Assembly (NCBI GenBank): GCA_020846815.1
Contig: JADLDF010000352.1
Span: 1 to 7,336, forward strand
Reading direction: 5' to 3'
Source: Gammaproteobacteria bacterium
GTDB lineage: Bacteria > Pseudomonadota > Gammaproteobacteria > Steroidobacterales > Steroidobacteraceae
DNA: 7,336 nucleotides
Positions 1 through 5,588 of the stretch are shown here, piece by piece. Positions within the stretch are counted from its first letter, which is position 1; each line of letters opens with the position of its first letter. Position numbers and translations under genes: made by a program. The notes under the pieces were generated by a model. The model made no database searches and was not told the origin of the DNA. It worked only from the letters and a program-made list of their open reading frames with translations.

Positions 1-1208
1 CGCGCGCGCAGCAGCTTGCCGCGGATGTCCACCTGCACCTCGGCGCCCGTGGCGCGCGGCACGCGCGCGAAGCCGATCGAGCGCTCGAGCGTCGGCGAGA
101 ACGTGCCGCTCGTGACCTCGCCCTCGCCGACGCCGGGCACGAGCACCTTCTGGTGGCCGCGCAGCACGCCACGGTCCTCGAGCAGCAGGCCGACGAGCTT
201 CGCGCTCGTGCCGGCGGCGCGCACCGCCTCGAGCGCGGCGCGGCCGACGAAATCGCGGCCCGGCGGATCGAAGGCGACCGTCCAGGCGAGCCCCGATTCG
301 AGCGGGTGGCGCGACTCGTCCATGTCGTTGCCGTAGAGGTTCATGCCGGCCTCGAGGCGCAGCGTGTCGCGCGCGCCGAGGCCGCAGGAGGCCGCGCCGG
401 CGGCGTTCAGCGCGCGCCACAGGCCCTCGGCCTGCGCCGCGGGCAGCATGACCTCGAAGCCGTCCTCGCCCGTGTAGCCGGTGCGGGCGACATACCAGCC
501 GCCGTCGTGCGTCGCGTCGGCGATGCCGCTCGCGCCCGTGCCCGTGCCAGCGCCCGCGGCGGCGGCGGGCCGCGAACCATCATCACCGGCACTCCTCGCT
601 TGGGCTGCGCCGGTGGCCGCAGCGGCGACGCCGGGCCGCGCGCGGCCTTCGGCACCGGCACGCGCCACCTCGCGCGCAAAAAACGGCTCGAGCGCCAGCG
701 TCGGTGCGCGCTCGGCTTCGGGCAGCTGCGCCGCGAGCAGCTCGCGCACCCGCGGGCCCTGCACCGCGATCATCGCCAGATCGTTGCGCTCGAGGATCTC
801 GAGCGCGGCGCCCGTGGCCTGCGCGCGCGTGCGGATCCAGGCGAGATCCTTGTCGCGGGTGCCGGCATTGACGACCAGGCGAAATGCGGACTCGGCGCGA
901 AAATAGACGATAAGGTCGTCGATGACGCCGCCGCGCTCGTTCAGCATGCAGCTGTAGAGCGCCTTGCCGGGCGTCTGCAGCTTGCCGACGTCGTTGGCGA
1001 GCAGGCCCTGCAGAAAGGCGCGCGCGCCCGCGCCGAGCAGGTCGACGACGCACATGTGCGAGACGTCGAACAGGCCTGCGCCGCGGCGCACGGCGTGATG
1101 CTCCTCGATCTGCGAGCCGTAGTGCACCGGCATGTCCCAGCCGCCAAAGTCGACCATGCGCGCGCCCAGCGCGACGTGCAGGTCGTGGAGAGGTGTGCGT
1201 CTGCCCAT
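1..1208 (-). CDS. gcvT: Aminomethyltransferase, glycine cleavage system T protein (C-terminus off the left edge)
   Basis: This is the T protein of the cytoplasmic glycine cleavage system. It moves the one-carbon unit from the aminomethyl-lipoyl H protein to tetrahydrofolate and releases ammonia. The 402 visible codons follow E. coli GcvT closely: [19 protein letters not shown] near residues 16-34, FDVSHM at 47-52, and [15 protein letters not shown] at 89-103 with the conserved Asp pair at 97-98. Further on come MIAVQGP at 146-152, [13 protein letters not shown] after residue 240, [18 protein letters not shown], and a [19 protein letters not shown] tail. Alignment to the 364-residue E. coli protein suggests only about 10-15 C-terminal residues are missing. 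The ATG at 1208 has a strong GGAGGAA ribosome site (1215-1221) six bases upstream. The protein is longer than usual because of an Ala/Gly-rich insertion at about residues 185-237. Expression is probably controlled by the glycine riboswitch upstream. Any gcvH or gcvP downstream would lie outside the window. Confidence 0.96.
   Translation of the reverse strand, partial: MGRRTPLHDLHVALGARMVDFGGWDMPVHYGSQIEEHHAVRRGAGLFDVSHMCVVDLLGAGARAFLQGLLANDVGKLQTPGKALYSCMLNERGGVIDDLIVYFRAESAFRLVVNAGTRDKDLAWIRTRAQATGAALEILERNDLAMIAVQGPRVRELLAAQLPEAERAPTLALEPFFAREVARAGAEGRARPGVAAAATGAAQARSAGDDGSRPAAAAGAGTGTGASGIADATHDGGWYVARTGYTGEDGFEVMLPAAQAEGLWRALNAAGAASCGLGARDTLRLEAGMNLYGNDMDESRHPLESGLAWTVAFDPPGRDFVGRAALEAVRAAGTSAKLVGLLLEDRGVLRGHQKVLVPGVGEGEVTSGTFSPTLERSIGFARVPRATGAEVQVDIRGKLLRA
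498..656 (-). other. Low-complexity Ala/Gly-rich insertion inside gcvT
   Basis: Between the conserved PFF (residues 175-177) and [10 protein letters not shown] (239-248), the E. coli protein has about 9 residues. Here there are about 60, mostly Ala, Gly, Arg and Thr, including stretches such as [11 protein letters not shown] read every codon through this stretch: the frame stays open and the conserved sequence resumes in the same frame, so this is an in-frame insertion and not a frameshift. The DNA is rich in short GCC/GCG and CCCGTG repeats, which suggests growth by replication slippage. It is probably a flexible surface loop between the folate-binding domain segments; no function can be assigned. 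Confidence 0.8.
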
Positions 1209-1277
1209 GCCCGGTTCCTCCGCAGCGTCGACCTCGCGGCCGACCGTGGCGCCCGCGCCGGCCGCGCGACGCGATGC

Positions 1278-1337
1278 AAAACAAAAAGGGCGGCGGGAGT
1301 GCGGCGCGTGATCAGCCGCGCCGTACTCCCGCCGCCC
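1278..1337 (-). terminator. Intrinsic terminator in the gcvT leader, controlled by the riboswitch
   Basis: On the minus strand, a perfect 13-bp GC-rich stem (arms 1325-1337 and 1288-1300) continues after one mismatch with 7 more pairs (1317-1323 with 1302-1308). It closes on an 8-nt loop and is followed at once by UUUUUGUUUU (1278-1287). This is a textbook rho-independent terminator lying between the riboswitch and gcvT, about 70 nt before the start codon. Its ascending arm begins at the base next to aptamer II. The first U residues could also pair with AGAG of the aptamer II closing stem, which would let terminator and ligand-bound aptamer exclude each other. Confidence 0.9.
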
Positions 1338-1547
1338 CTCTGTCCCTGCGACCTGAGAGATCGGGCCCGCCGCGCCGGCGACGTGCCGCTCCCCTTCGGT
1401 GGGCGCCGGCGCGCCCGTGGCGCGCGGCACCGCTCTCCAGAGTTCGCCTGCGACCTGCCGTTCTGTTGCCTGAGCGTTTCCGGGCGGAACTTGCGCCTTC
1501 GGCGTCTCGTATCGCTGTGCGCGAGTGGAGAACTCTCCGGCGAGGTC
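1338..1547 (-). promoter_or_regulatory. Tandem glycine riboswitch (gcvT leader)
   Basis: The minus strand carries two glycine aptamers in series. Aptamer I (1452-1547) is closed by GACCU/AGGUC and contains GGAGAG, then GCCGAAGGCGCAAG, then GAAACGCUCAGGCAACAGAACGG. Aptamer II (1338-1442) is closed by CUCUG/CAGAG and contains UGGAGAG, CACCGAAGGGG and UCUCAGGUCGCAGGGACAGAGG. These are the hallmark conserved blocks of the gcvT RNA class, and the linker between the aptamers is only about 9 nt. The family senses glycine and commonly switches on glycine-cleavage genes when glycine is abundant. The terminator directly downstream and the gcvT gene after it fit that role. The middle of aptamer II is enlarged by long GC-rich segments that can pair with each other (CGCGCCGGCG with CGCCGGCGCG). 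Confidence 0.95.
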
Positions 1548-1566
1548 TGGGTACGCGAACGGGGGC

Positions 1567-1575
1567 ATCATAGCA
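1567..1575 (-). promoter_or_regulatory. Probable extended -10 promoter of gcvT
   Basis: Reading the minus strand, TGCTATGAT matches an extended -10 element (TGn followed by TATAAT with one change). It sits about 20 nt upstream of the first riboswitch stem, so transcription would begin near 1560 and the RNA would reach aptamer I after a short leader. No convincing -35 hexamer is seen at 16-18 bp, as is acceptable for an extended -10 promoter. The position relative to the riboswitch is the main support. Confidence 0.55.
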
Positions 1576-1603
1576 GCGGGGGTGGCATGGTGTGGTAGGA
1601 ATC

Positions 1604-1743
1604 GAGGTTGGCGCTGTGCCATCGGGGGCCGCGTGCGTCGAGCCTGTGTGCATGATCAGGGGGAGGATGGCGCTGCGCCGCCGGGGGCTGCGTACGTCGA
1701 GCTTGTGTGCTTGATCAGGAGGATGGCGGCGCGCCGGCGATGG
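1604..1743. repeat. Diverged tandem repeat, about 57-bp unit, 2.4 copies
   Basis: Unit 1 (1604-1662) and unit 2 (1663-1718) align over 56 bases with 8 mismatches. A partial third unit (1719-1743) matches the first 25 bases at about 20 positions. Each unit starts with GAGG(A/T)TGGCG, has GTCGAGC(C/T)TGTGTGC in the middle, and the first two end in TGATCAG. The spacings are 59 and 56 bp, so the copies differ by a small indel. No coding role is apparent, since the periods are not both multiples of three and no homologous protein is recognised. It lies upstream of the gcvT promoter and of the lipoprotein gene. Confidence 0.8.
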
Positions 1744-1781
1744 AGGGCCTGCCAGGGTTCTGCCCGCGTCATGTCGAGGCC

Positions 1782-1794
1782 ACGTCAGTGACGT
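1782..1794. promoter_or_regulatory. Short perfect dyad, possible operator
   Basis: ACGTCA-G-TGACGT is a 6+1+6 perfect inverted repeat in the gene-free stretch upstream of the lipoprotein gene. A second dyad follows at 1813-1834 (GCTCCT and AGGAGC arms enclosing palindromic GCACGTGC). Either could bind a regulator of the lipoprotein gene or be chance in GC-rich DNA. I found no convincing -35/-10 pair between 1740 and 1905 to anchor them. The rest of 1573-1905 holds only the tandem repeat; I see no gene in it. Confidence 0.25.
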
Positions 1795-1905
1795 CGGTGG
1801 ACCAATAGTGGGGCTCCTCAGCACGTGCAGGAGCGTCCATGGCGACTGGGAGATGTGAGGATCGACAGGGGATCCGTTGCGGAAACTCTTGGGGGGGTCA
1901 GCAAG

Positions 1906-2433
1906 ATGGAAACGGTCATTCATCGGATGCATGAGGCTTGGGGCGTGCTCGGCGTCGCCCTGGTCCTCAGCGGCTGTGCCGGGGGCGGAGCTGCAACGGG
2001 AGGGACGTCGCAGGCTGCCGGGCGTGCGATCGCGGGAGCTGGGACCTTGCCGGCGGCGGTGGTCGAGCGGCGGGTGGCGGAAATCGAGGCGCTGGAGCGG
2101 CGGCGGTTCGCGGCCATGGTGGCCGTGGACACGGCCGTGCTCGGAGAGCTGCTCGGCGAGCGGCTGCGCTACTGCCATTCGAACGGCAGCTGCGAGAGCA
2201 AGTCGCAGTTCCTCGAGGCGCTGGCCAGCGGGCAGACGCGCTACCGGGCCATCGAGGTGCTCGAACTCGAGCCGCGGGTCGTCGGCACGGCGGTGGTGGC
2301 GCACGGCCGCGCCGCGATCACGGGCGAGTCCCGCGGCCAGGCACTGCAGTTCCAGATCATGTTCACCGACGTCTACGAATCGTCGCCGACGGGCTGGCAA
2401 CTCGTGGCCTGGCAATCGACGCGTCTGCCCTGA
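1906..2433 (+). CDS. Predicted lipoprotein with DUF4440/SnoaL-like (NTF2 fold) domain
   Basis: The 175-residue product begins with a short basic stretch, a hydrophobic segment (about residues 12-21) and the lipobox L-S-G-C with Cys24, so it should be a lipoprotein exported to the cell envelope. A Gly/Ala/Thr-rich linker (25-50) leads into an NTF2-like domain at about 52-172. The supporting pattern is an N-terminal helix with EIEALERRRFAAMVAVD, a LRYCHSNGSCESKSQFLEAL segment, and an IMFTDVYESSPTGWQLVAWQ end typical of DUF4440. Cys90 and Cys96 flank HSNGS and could form a disulfide outside the cytoplasm. I chose the ATG at 1906 because it places a normal signal sequence ahead of the lipobox and has a G-rich stretch about 8 bases upstream; the in-frame ATG at 1825 would add 27 unlikely residues. 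The ATG at 1927 is also possible. The substrate or binding partner is unknown, and the family includes both enzymes and pure binding proteins. Confidence 0.8.
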   Translation: METVIHRMHEAWGVLGVALVLSGCAGGGAATGGTSQAAGRAIAGAGTLPAAVVERRVAEIEALERRRFAAMVAVDTAVLGELLGERLRYCHSNGSCESKSQFLEALASGQTRYRAIEVLELEPRVVGTAVVAHGRAAITGESRGQALQFQIMFTDVYESSPTGWQLVAWQSTRLP

Positions 2434-2459
2434 AGCGAAGCACCGCGGTGCCGTAGAAT
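2430..2459 (+). promoter_or_regulatory. Possible promoter of ispG
   Basis: TAGAAT at 2454-2459 is a good -10 match (5 of 6 to TATAAT). The best upstream partner is the weak CTGAAG at 2430-2435 with an 18-bp spacer. The predicted start of transcription near 2466 would leave the ATG at 2472 almost leaderless but give the ATG at 2484 a proper ribosome site. The spacer contains the palindrome CACCGCGGTG (2441-2450), a conceivable operator. It overlaps the stop codon of the lipoprotein gene. Confidence 0.45.
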
Positions 2460-2483
2460 CCGCCCGAGTCGATGGAGTGTTGG

Positions 2484-3707
2484 ATGAGGCAACGCAGGAA
2501 CAGTGTCGTGGCGCGGGTCGGGAAGGTGCGCATCGGCGCCGATGCGCCGATCGTCGTGCAGTCGATGACCAATACCGACACGGCGGACGTCGAGGGCACC
2601 GCGCAGCAGGTGCGTGCCCTCGCCCGCGCCGGTTCCGAGCTGGTGCGCATCACCGTCGATACCGACGCGGCCGCGGCCGCAGTGCCGAGGATCCGCGAGC
2701 GGCTCGACCAGATGGGCTGCGACGTACCGCTGATCGGCGATTTCCATTTCAACGGCCACAAGCTGCTGAAGACCCACCCGGGCTGCGCCGAGGCGCTGGC
2801 CAAGTACCGCATCAACCCCGGCAACGTCGGCCGCGGCAGCCGGCGCGATCCGCAGTTCGCCGAAATGATCGAGATCGCCTGCCGTCATGCCAAGCCGGTG
2901 CGCATCGGCGTCAACTGGGGCAGCCTCGACCCGGAGCTGCTGACGCGCATGATGGACGAGAACAATGCCGCTCCGGTGCCGCGCAGCGCCAACGAGATCA
3001 TGCGCGCGGCCGTAGTCGAGTCCTGCCTGCAGAGCGCGGCACGCGCCGAGTCTCTCGGCCAACCGCAAGACGGCATCGTGCTCTCGGCCAAGGTCAGCGG
3101 CGTGCAGGACCTGATCGCGATCTACACGGATCTCGCGGCTCGCTGCGACTATCCGCTGCACCTCGGCCTCACCGAGGCCGGCATGGGCAGCAAGGGCATC
3201 GTCGCCTCGACGGCCGGCATCGGCGTGCTGCTGCAGGCCGGCATCGGCGACACCATCCGCGTCTCGCTGACCCCCGAGCCCGGCGGCGATCGCACCCAGG
3301 AAGTCATCGTCGCGCAGGAGATCCTGCAGACCATGGGCCTGCGCTCCTTCATGCCGATGGTCATCGCCTGCCCCGGCTGCGGCCGCACCACCAGCACCTA
3401 TTTCCAGGAGCTCGCGCAGTCGATCCAGGGCCACATCCGCCACCGCATGCCCGAGTGGCGCAAGGTCCACGTCGGCGTCGAGGAGATGAACGTCGCGGTC
3501 ATGGGCTGCGTGGTCAACGGCCCGGGCGAGAGCAAGCACGCCAACATCGGCATCAGCCTGCCCGGCACGGGCGAGCGCCCGGTCGCACCGGTCTACGAAG
3601 ACGGCGAGAAGACCGTGACGCTCAAGGGCGAGCGCATCGCCGAGGAGTTCCAGGAGCTGGTCGAGCGCTACGTCGCCCGCCGCTATCCGCGGCGCGAGGC
3701 AGGCTGA
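2484..3707 (+). CDS. ispG: 4-hydroxy-3-methylbut-2-en-1-yl diphosphate synthase (flavodoxin)
   Basis: IspG (GcpE) is the 4Fe-4S enzyme of the MEP pathway that reductively opens 2-C-methyl-erythritol 2,4-cyclodiphosphate to HMBPP, the penultimate step to IPP and DMAPP. The 407-residue protein shows the TIM-barrel part from [20 protein letters not shown] (21-40) through [16 protein letters not shown] (108-116), IGVNWGSLD and [13 protein letters not shown]. The cluster-binding part follows with ACPGCGRTT (Cys296, Cys299) and GCVVNGPGE (Cys342, Glu349). These line up with Cys270, Cys273, Cys305 and Glu312 of E. coli. It is longer than the 372-residue E. coli enzyme because of an extra segment around residues 155-195, as in the longer IspG of Xanthomonas-like and other proteobacteria. 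An ATG at 2472 is in frame. I prefer 2484 because GGAG lies six bases before it, the 2472 codon has no good ribosome site, and a -10 box ends at 2459. It probably shares a transcript with the dehydratase 53 bp downstream. Confidence 0.97.
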   Translation: MRQRRNSVVARVGKVRIGADAPIVVQSMTNTDTADVEGTAQQVRALARAGSELVRITVDTDAAAAAVPRIRERLDQMGCDVPLIGDFHFNGHKLLKTHPGCAEALAKYRINPGNVGRGSRRDPQFAEMIEIACRHAKPVRIGVNWGSLDPELLTRMMDENNAAPVPRSANEIMRAAVVESCLQSAARAESLGQPQDGIVLSAKVSGVQDLIAIYTDLAARCDYPLHLGLTEAGMGSKGIVASTAGIGVLLQAGIGDTIRVSLTPEPGGDRTQEVIVAQEILQTMGLRSFMPMVIACPGCGRTTSTYFQELAQSIQGHIRHRMPEWRKVHVGVEEMNVAVMGCVVNGPGESKHANIGISLPGTGERPVAPVYEDGEKTVTLKGERIAEEFQELVERYVARRYPRREAG

Positions 3708-3760
3708 TCGACCGGGCCGGCATGCGCTCGCCGCGGTACGACAGACAGGAGGTTCCATCC

Positions 3761-4096
3761 ATGAGCCAGCTCACCGACAAGAAGTGCGTGCCCTGCGAAG
3801 GCGGTATCCCGCCGCTGTCGCACGGCGAGTGCGAGGCCCTGATGAAGCAGCTCGCGCACGGCTGGATGCTCGCGCCGGATGCGAAGCGCATCGAACGCGC
3901 CTTCCGCTTCAAGGATTTCTTCCGCACCATGAGCTTCGTCAACGCCGTCGCCCACGTCGCCAACGTCGAGGACCATCACCCGGACCTCGAGATCGGCTAC
4001 GACTACTGTCGCGTGCGCTACAGCACCCACGCGATCGGCGGGCTGTCGGAGAACGACTTCATCTGCGCCGCGAAGATCGATCGCATCGAGAGCTGA
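3761..4096 (+). CDS. phhB: Pterin-4a-carbinolamine dehydratase (4a-hydroxytetrahydrobiopterin dehydratase)
   Basis: This 111-residue protein matches the PCD/DCoH family, which dehydrates 4a-hydroxytetrahydropterin so that the pterin cofactor of aromatic amino acid hydroxylases can be recycled. The family signature is clear: GW at 34-35, FRFKDFFRTMSFVNAVAHVA at 48-67, the active-site EDHHP (Glu70, His72, His73), the later His90 in YSTHAIGGLSENDF, and the AAKID end. An N-terminal Cys-x-x-Cys (residues 9 and 12) is present, as in some bacterial members. AGGAGG (3747-3752) lies eight bases before the ATG, a very good ribosome site. No phenylalanine hydroxylase gene is visible nearby. Bacteria often carry this gene without a hydroxylase, where roles in other pterin or molybdopterin-linked processes have been suggested, so the physiological partner is open. 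It is probably cotranscribed with ispG. Confidence 0.93.
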   Translation: MSQLTDKKCVPCEGGIPPLSHGECEALMKQLAHGWMLAPDAKRIERAFRFKDFFRTMSFVNAVAHVANVEDHHPDLEIGYDYCRVRYSTHAIGGLSENDFICAAKIDRIES

Positions 4097-4133
4097 CGCC
4101 GCGGGCTGGCGTTCTCAGACTCTCGCGCAGTGG

Positions 4134-4228
4134 TTCGTGCTGGCGCCTTCTTCTTACGCAAACGATCGCTGACACCGGTGGGAGGCGTCTCAACCCTCGA
4201 CCCCCAACCCAGAAGGCGCCAGCATGAA
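4134..4228. repeat. Long inverted repeat with 59-nt loop in the convergent intergenic gap
   Basis: TGCTGGCGCCTTCT (4138-4151) is repeated perfectly in reverse complement at 4211-4224. The pairing extends outward by one G-T position and three more pairs to 4134 and 4228, giving arms of 18 bp. The loop (4152-4210) is not obviously structured apart from a weak GACACC/GGCGTC pairing. It fills most of the gap between the dehydratase stop (4096) and the ubiI-like stop (4236), two genes read toward each other. No T-run follows either arm, so it is not a standard intrinsic terminator, though it may still hinder transcription from both sides. A short non-coding mobile element or a structured RNA are alternatives. 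Confidence 0.75.
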
Positions 4229-4235
4229 CCCGAAT

Positions 4236-5477
4236 CTACCCGGCGCGACGCCGTGCCGCCTCGGGCAGCTCGCCCACGAGCCCCATCGCGCGCTCGATCA
4301 GCAGGCGCTTGGCGAGCGGGCTGGCGTCGACCCAGCCCATGCCCTGCTGCAGGACGCGCCCGATGCGGTCGCGGCCGAAGGACAGGAAGCGGTTGATGCC
4401 GTCCATCGTGGCGCTGACGCGCTCGTTGTCGCCCTTGCGCCAGCGCTCGTAGGCACGCAGCACGCGCAGCGCGCCCGGGTCTTCGCCGTCGCGGGCTGCG
4501 CGCGCCAGGATCTCGGCGAGCGCCGCAGCGTCGAGGAAGCCGAGGTTGACGCCCTGCCCCGCCAGCGGATGCACGACGTGGGCGGCGTCGCCGACCAGCA
4601 CGAAGCGCTCGATCGCGTAGCGCGGCGCCAGCAGGCGCCGCAGCGGGAAGGCGGCGCGCTCGCCCTCGAGCACGAGCGTGCCGAGCACGCCCTGGCTCGC
4701 CGCCGCCAGCCGGAGCGAGAATTCGGCGGCATCGCAGGCGAGGTGCCGGCGCGCCTCGGCCGCGGGCAGCGACCAGACGATCGAGCAGGTGCCGTCGGCG
4801 AGCGGCAGCAGCGCGAGCGTGCCGGCGCCGAGGAAGCGCTGCCAGGCCGTGGCTTCGTGCGGAAGCTGCGGGCGCACCACGGCGACGATCGCGAGCTGGC
4901 CGTAGTCCTCGACCTGCGCGTCGAGCCCGGCCAGCCGCCTCGCGACCGACTGCGCGCCATCGGCGCCGACCACGAGCCGCGCTCGGTACCGGCCCGCCGA
5001 GGTGCGCAGCTCGACCGCATCGGCGGTGAACTCCAGGCCCTGCAGCTCGCCGCTCGCGAGCGTGCCGCCGGCGGCGCGCAGCGCCGCGAGCGCCGCATGC
5101 TGCAGCAGCAGGTTCTCGACGATGCAGCCGAGATCGGGCTCGGCGAGCTCACCGGCATCGAAGCTCAGCGAGCCTGCGCCGCGCGGCGTGCCGTGCTCCG
5201 GCCAGACGTGCATGCGCTCGTAGGGGCTGCGGCGCGTGGCCGCGATCGCCGGCCAGGCGCCGGCGGCCGCGAGTATGCGCTCGCTGGCGCGCGACAGCGC
5301 CGAGACGCGCAGGCCCACCGGTGCCGCCGGATCCGGCGGTGGGGGCAGCTCGCGCTCCAGCACCAGCACACGCGCCGCGCCTGCGGGCCCCGCCTGGCGC
5401 GCGAGCAGCGCACCGAGCGTCGCGCCGACCGGTCCACCGCCGACGATGACGACGTCGTGGGTGATCGCGCCGCTCAT
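4236..5477 (-). CDS. ubiI: UbiH/UbiF/VisC-family FAD-dependent hydroxylase, probably UbiI (ubiquinone C5-hydroxylation)
   Basis: This 413-residue flavoprotein monooxygenase has all three signatures of its family. The FAD-binding GGGPVG (Gly13, Gly15, Gly18) is followed by the acidic Glu41 after the second strand. The DG motif is VVGADGAQS at 169-177. The GD motif is LVGDAAHVVHPLAGQGVNLG at 294-313, with Asp297. The family hydroxylates the ubiquinone ring, and the position directly after pepP-ubiH matches ubiI (visC) of E. coli. That context, with the LDAAALAEIL stretch after the GD motif, favours UbiI (C5 hydroxylation) over UbiF (C6); the sequence alone does not settle it. I chose the ATG at 5477 because it places the FAD motif at residue 13 and has GGAG five bases upstream. 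The ATGs at 5573 and 5510 would add unlikely Arg-rich extensions. The start overlaps the stop of a 16-codon ORF. Confidence 0.9.
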   Translation of the reverse strand: MSGAITHDVVIVGGGPVGATLGALLARQAGPAGAARVLVLERELPPPPDPAAPVGLRVSALSRASERILAAAGAWPAIAATRRSPYERMHVWPEHGTPRGAGSLSFDAGELAEPDLGCIVENLLLQHAALAALRAAGGTLASGELQGLEFTADAVELRTSAGRYRARLVVGADGAQSVARRLAGLDAQVEDYGQLAIVAVVRPQLPHEATAWQRFLGAGTLALLPLADGTCSIVWSLPAAEARRHLACDAAEFSLRLAAASQGVLGTLVLEGERAAFPLRRLLAPRYAIERFVLVGDAAHVVHPLAGQGVNLGFLDAAALAEILARAARDGEDPGALRVLRAYERWRKGDNERVSATMDGINRFLSFGRDRIGRVLQQGMGWVDASPLAKRLLIERAMGLVGELPEAARRRAG

Positions 5478-5527
5478 CACGACTCCGTCGCGCGGCCGCT
5501 CATGAGCCATTCGTCGGGGCCATTCAT
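5477..5527 (-). CDS. Possible 16-codon leader ORF coupled to the ubiI-like gene
   Basis: In the 111-bp gap between ubiH and the ubiI-like gene, the best ribosome site on the minus strand is AAGGAG (5536-5541). It lies eight bases before an ATG at 5527 that opens a short frame, MNGPDEWLMSGRATES. Its TGA stop overlaps the ubiI ATG by one base (TGATG), the same junction as between pepP and ubiH. The peptide may be a translated leader that delivers ribosomes to ubiI. Alternatively it is the remnant of an older ubiI start: the internal ATGAGCGGC at 5503 is repeated at the ubiI start 26 bases later. I recognise no homolog. Confidence 0.35.
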   Translation of the reverse strand: MNGPDEWLMSGRATES

Positions 5528-5588
5528 CAGGATCACTCCTTGAACCCCGCAGGACGCCACGCCGGGGACTCATGGAGAACGAACCCCT

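Noticed and set aside
498..656. Frameshift or pseudogene in gcvT
   Set aside because: Codon-by-codon reading shows an open frame with conserved motifs in the same frame on both sides, so it is an in-frame insertion.
153..1598. Plus-strand open frame of 481 codons
   Set aside because: It runs antisense through gcvT, the terminator and the riboswitch, has Arg/Ala-rich composition and no recognisable domain. Long antisense frames are common at this GC content.
1525..1791. Plus-strand ORF of 88 codons over the tandem repeats
   Set aside because: No good ribosome site or homology; the repeat spacings of 59 and 56 bp do not keep one frame, so the repeat is not a protein repeat.
1312..2415. Minus-strand open frame of 367 codons
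   Set aside because: It crosses the riboswitch, the tandem repeats and the lipoprotein gene on the opposite strand and shows no family motif.
2373..3758. Minus-strand open frame of 461 codons
   Set aside because: Antisense to ispG, which has full family motifs; no domain is seen in the antisense product.
1877..4096. Plus-strand open frame of 739 codons
   Set aside because: Only its last 111 codons are real (the pterin dehydratase). The rest is an out-of-frame reading of the lipoprotein and ispG genes.
4134..4228. Standard intrinsic terminator or integron attC site
   Set aside because: No T-run follows either arm and the loop is 59 nt. The paired arms lack the spaced core sites expected of attC, and there is no cassette context.
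4224..5543. Plus-strand open frame of 439 codons
   Set aside because: Antisense to the ubiI-like gene, which has all three FAD monooxygenase motifs.
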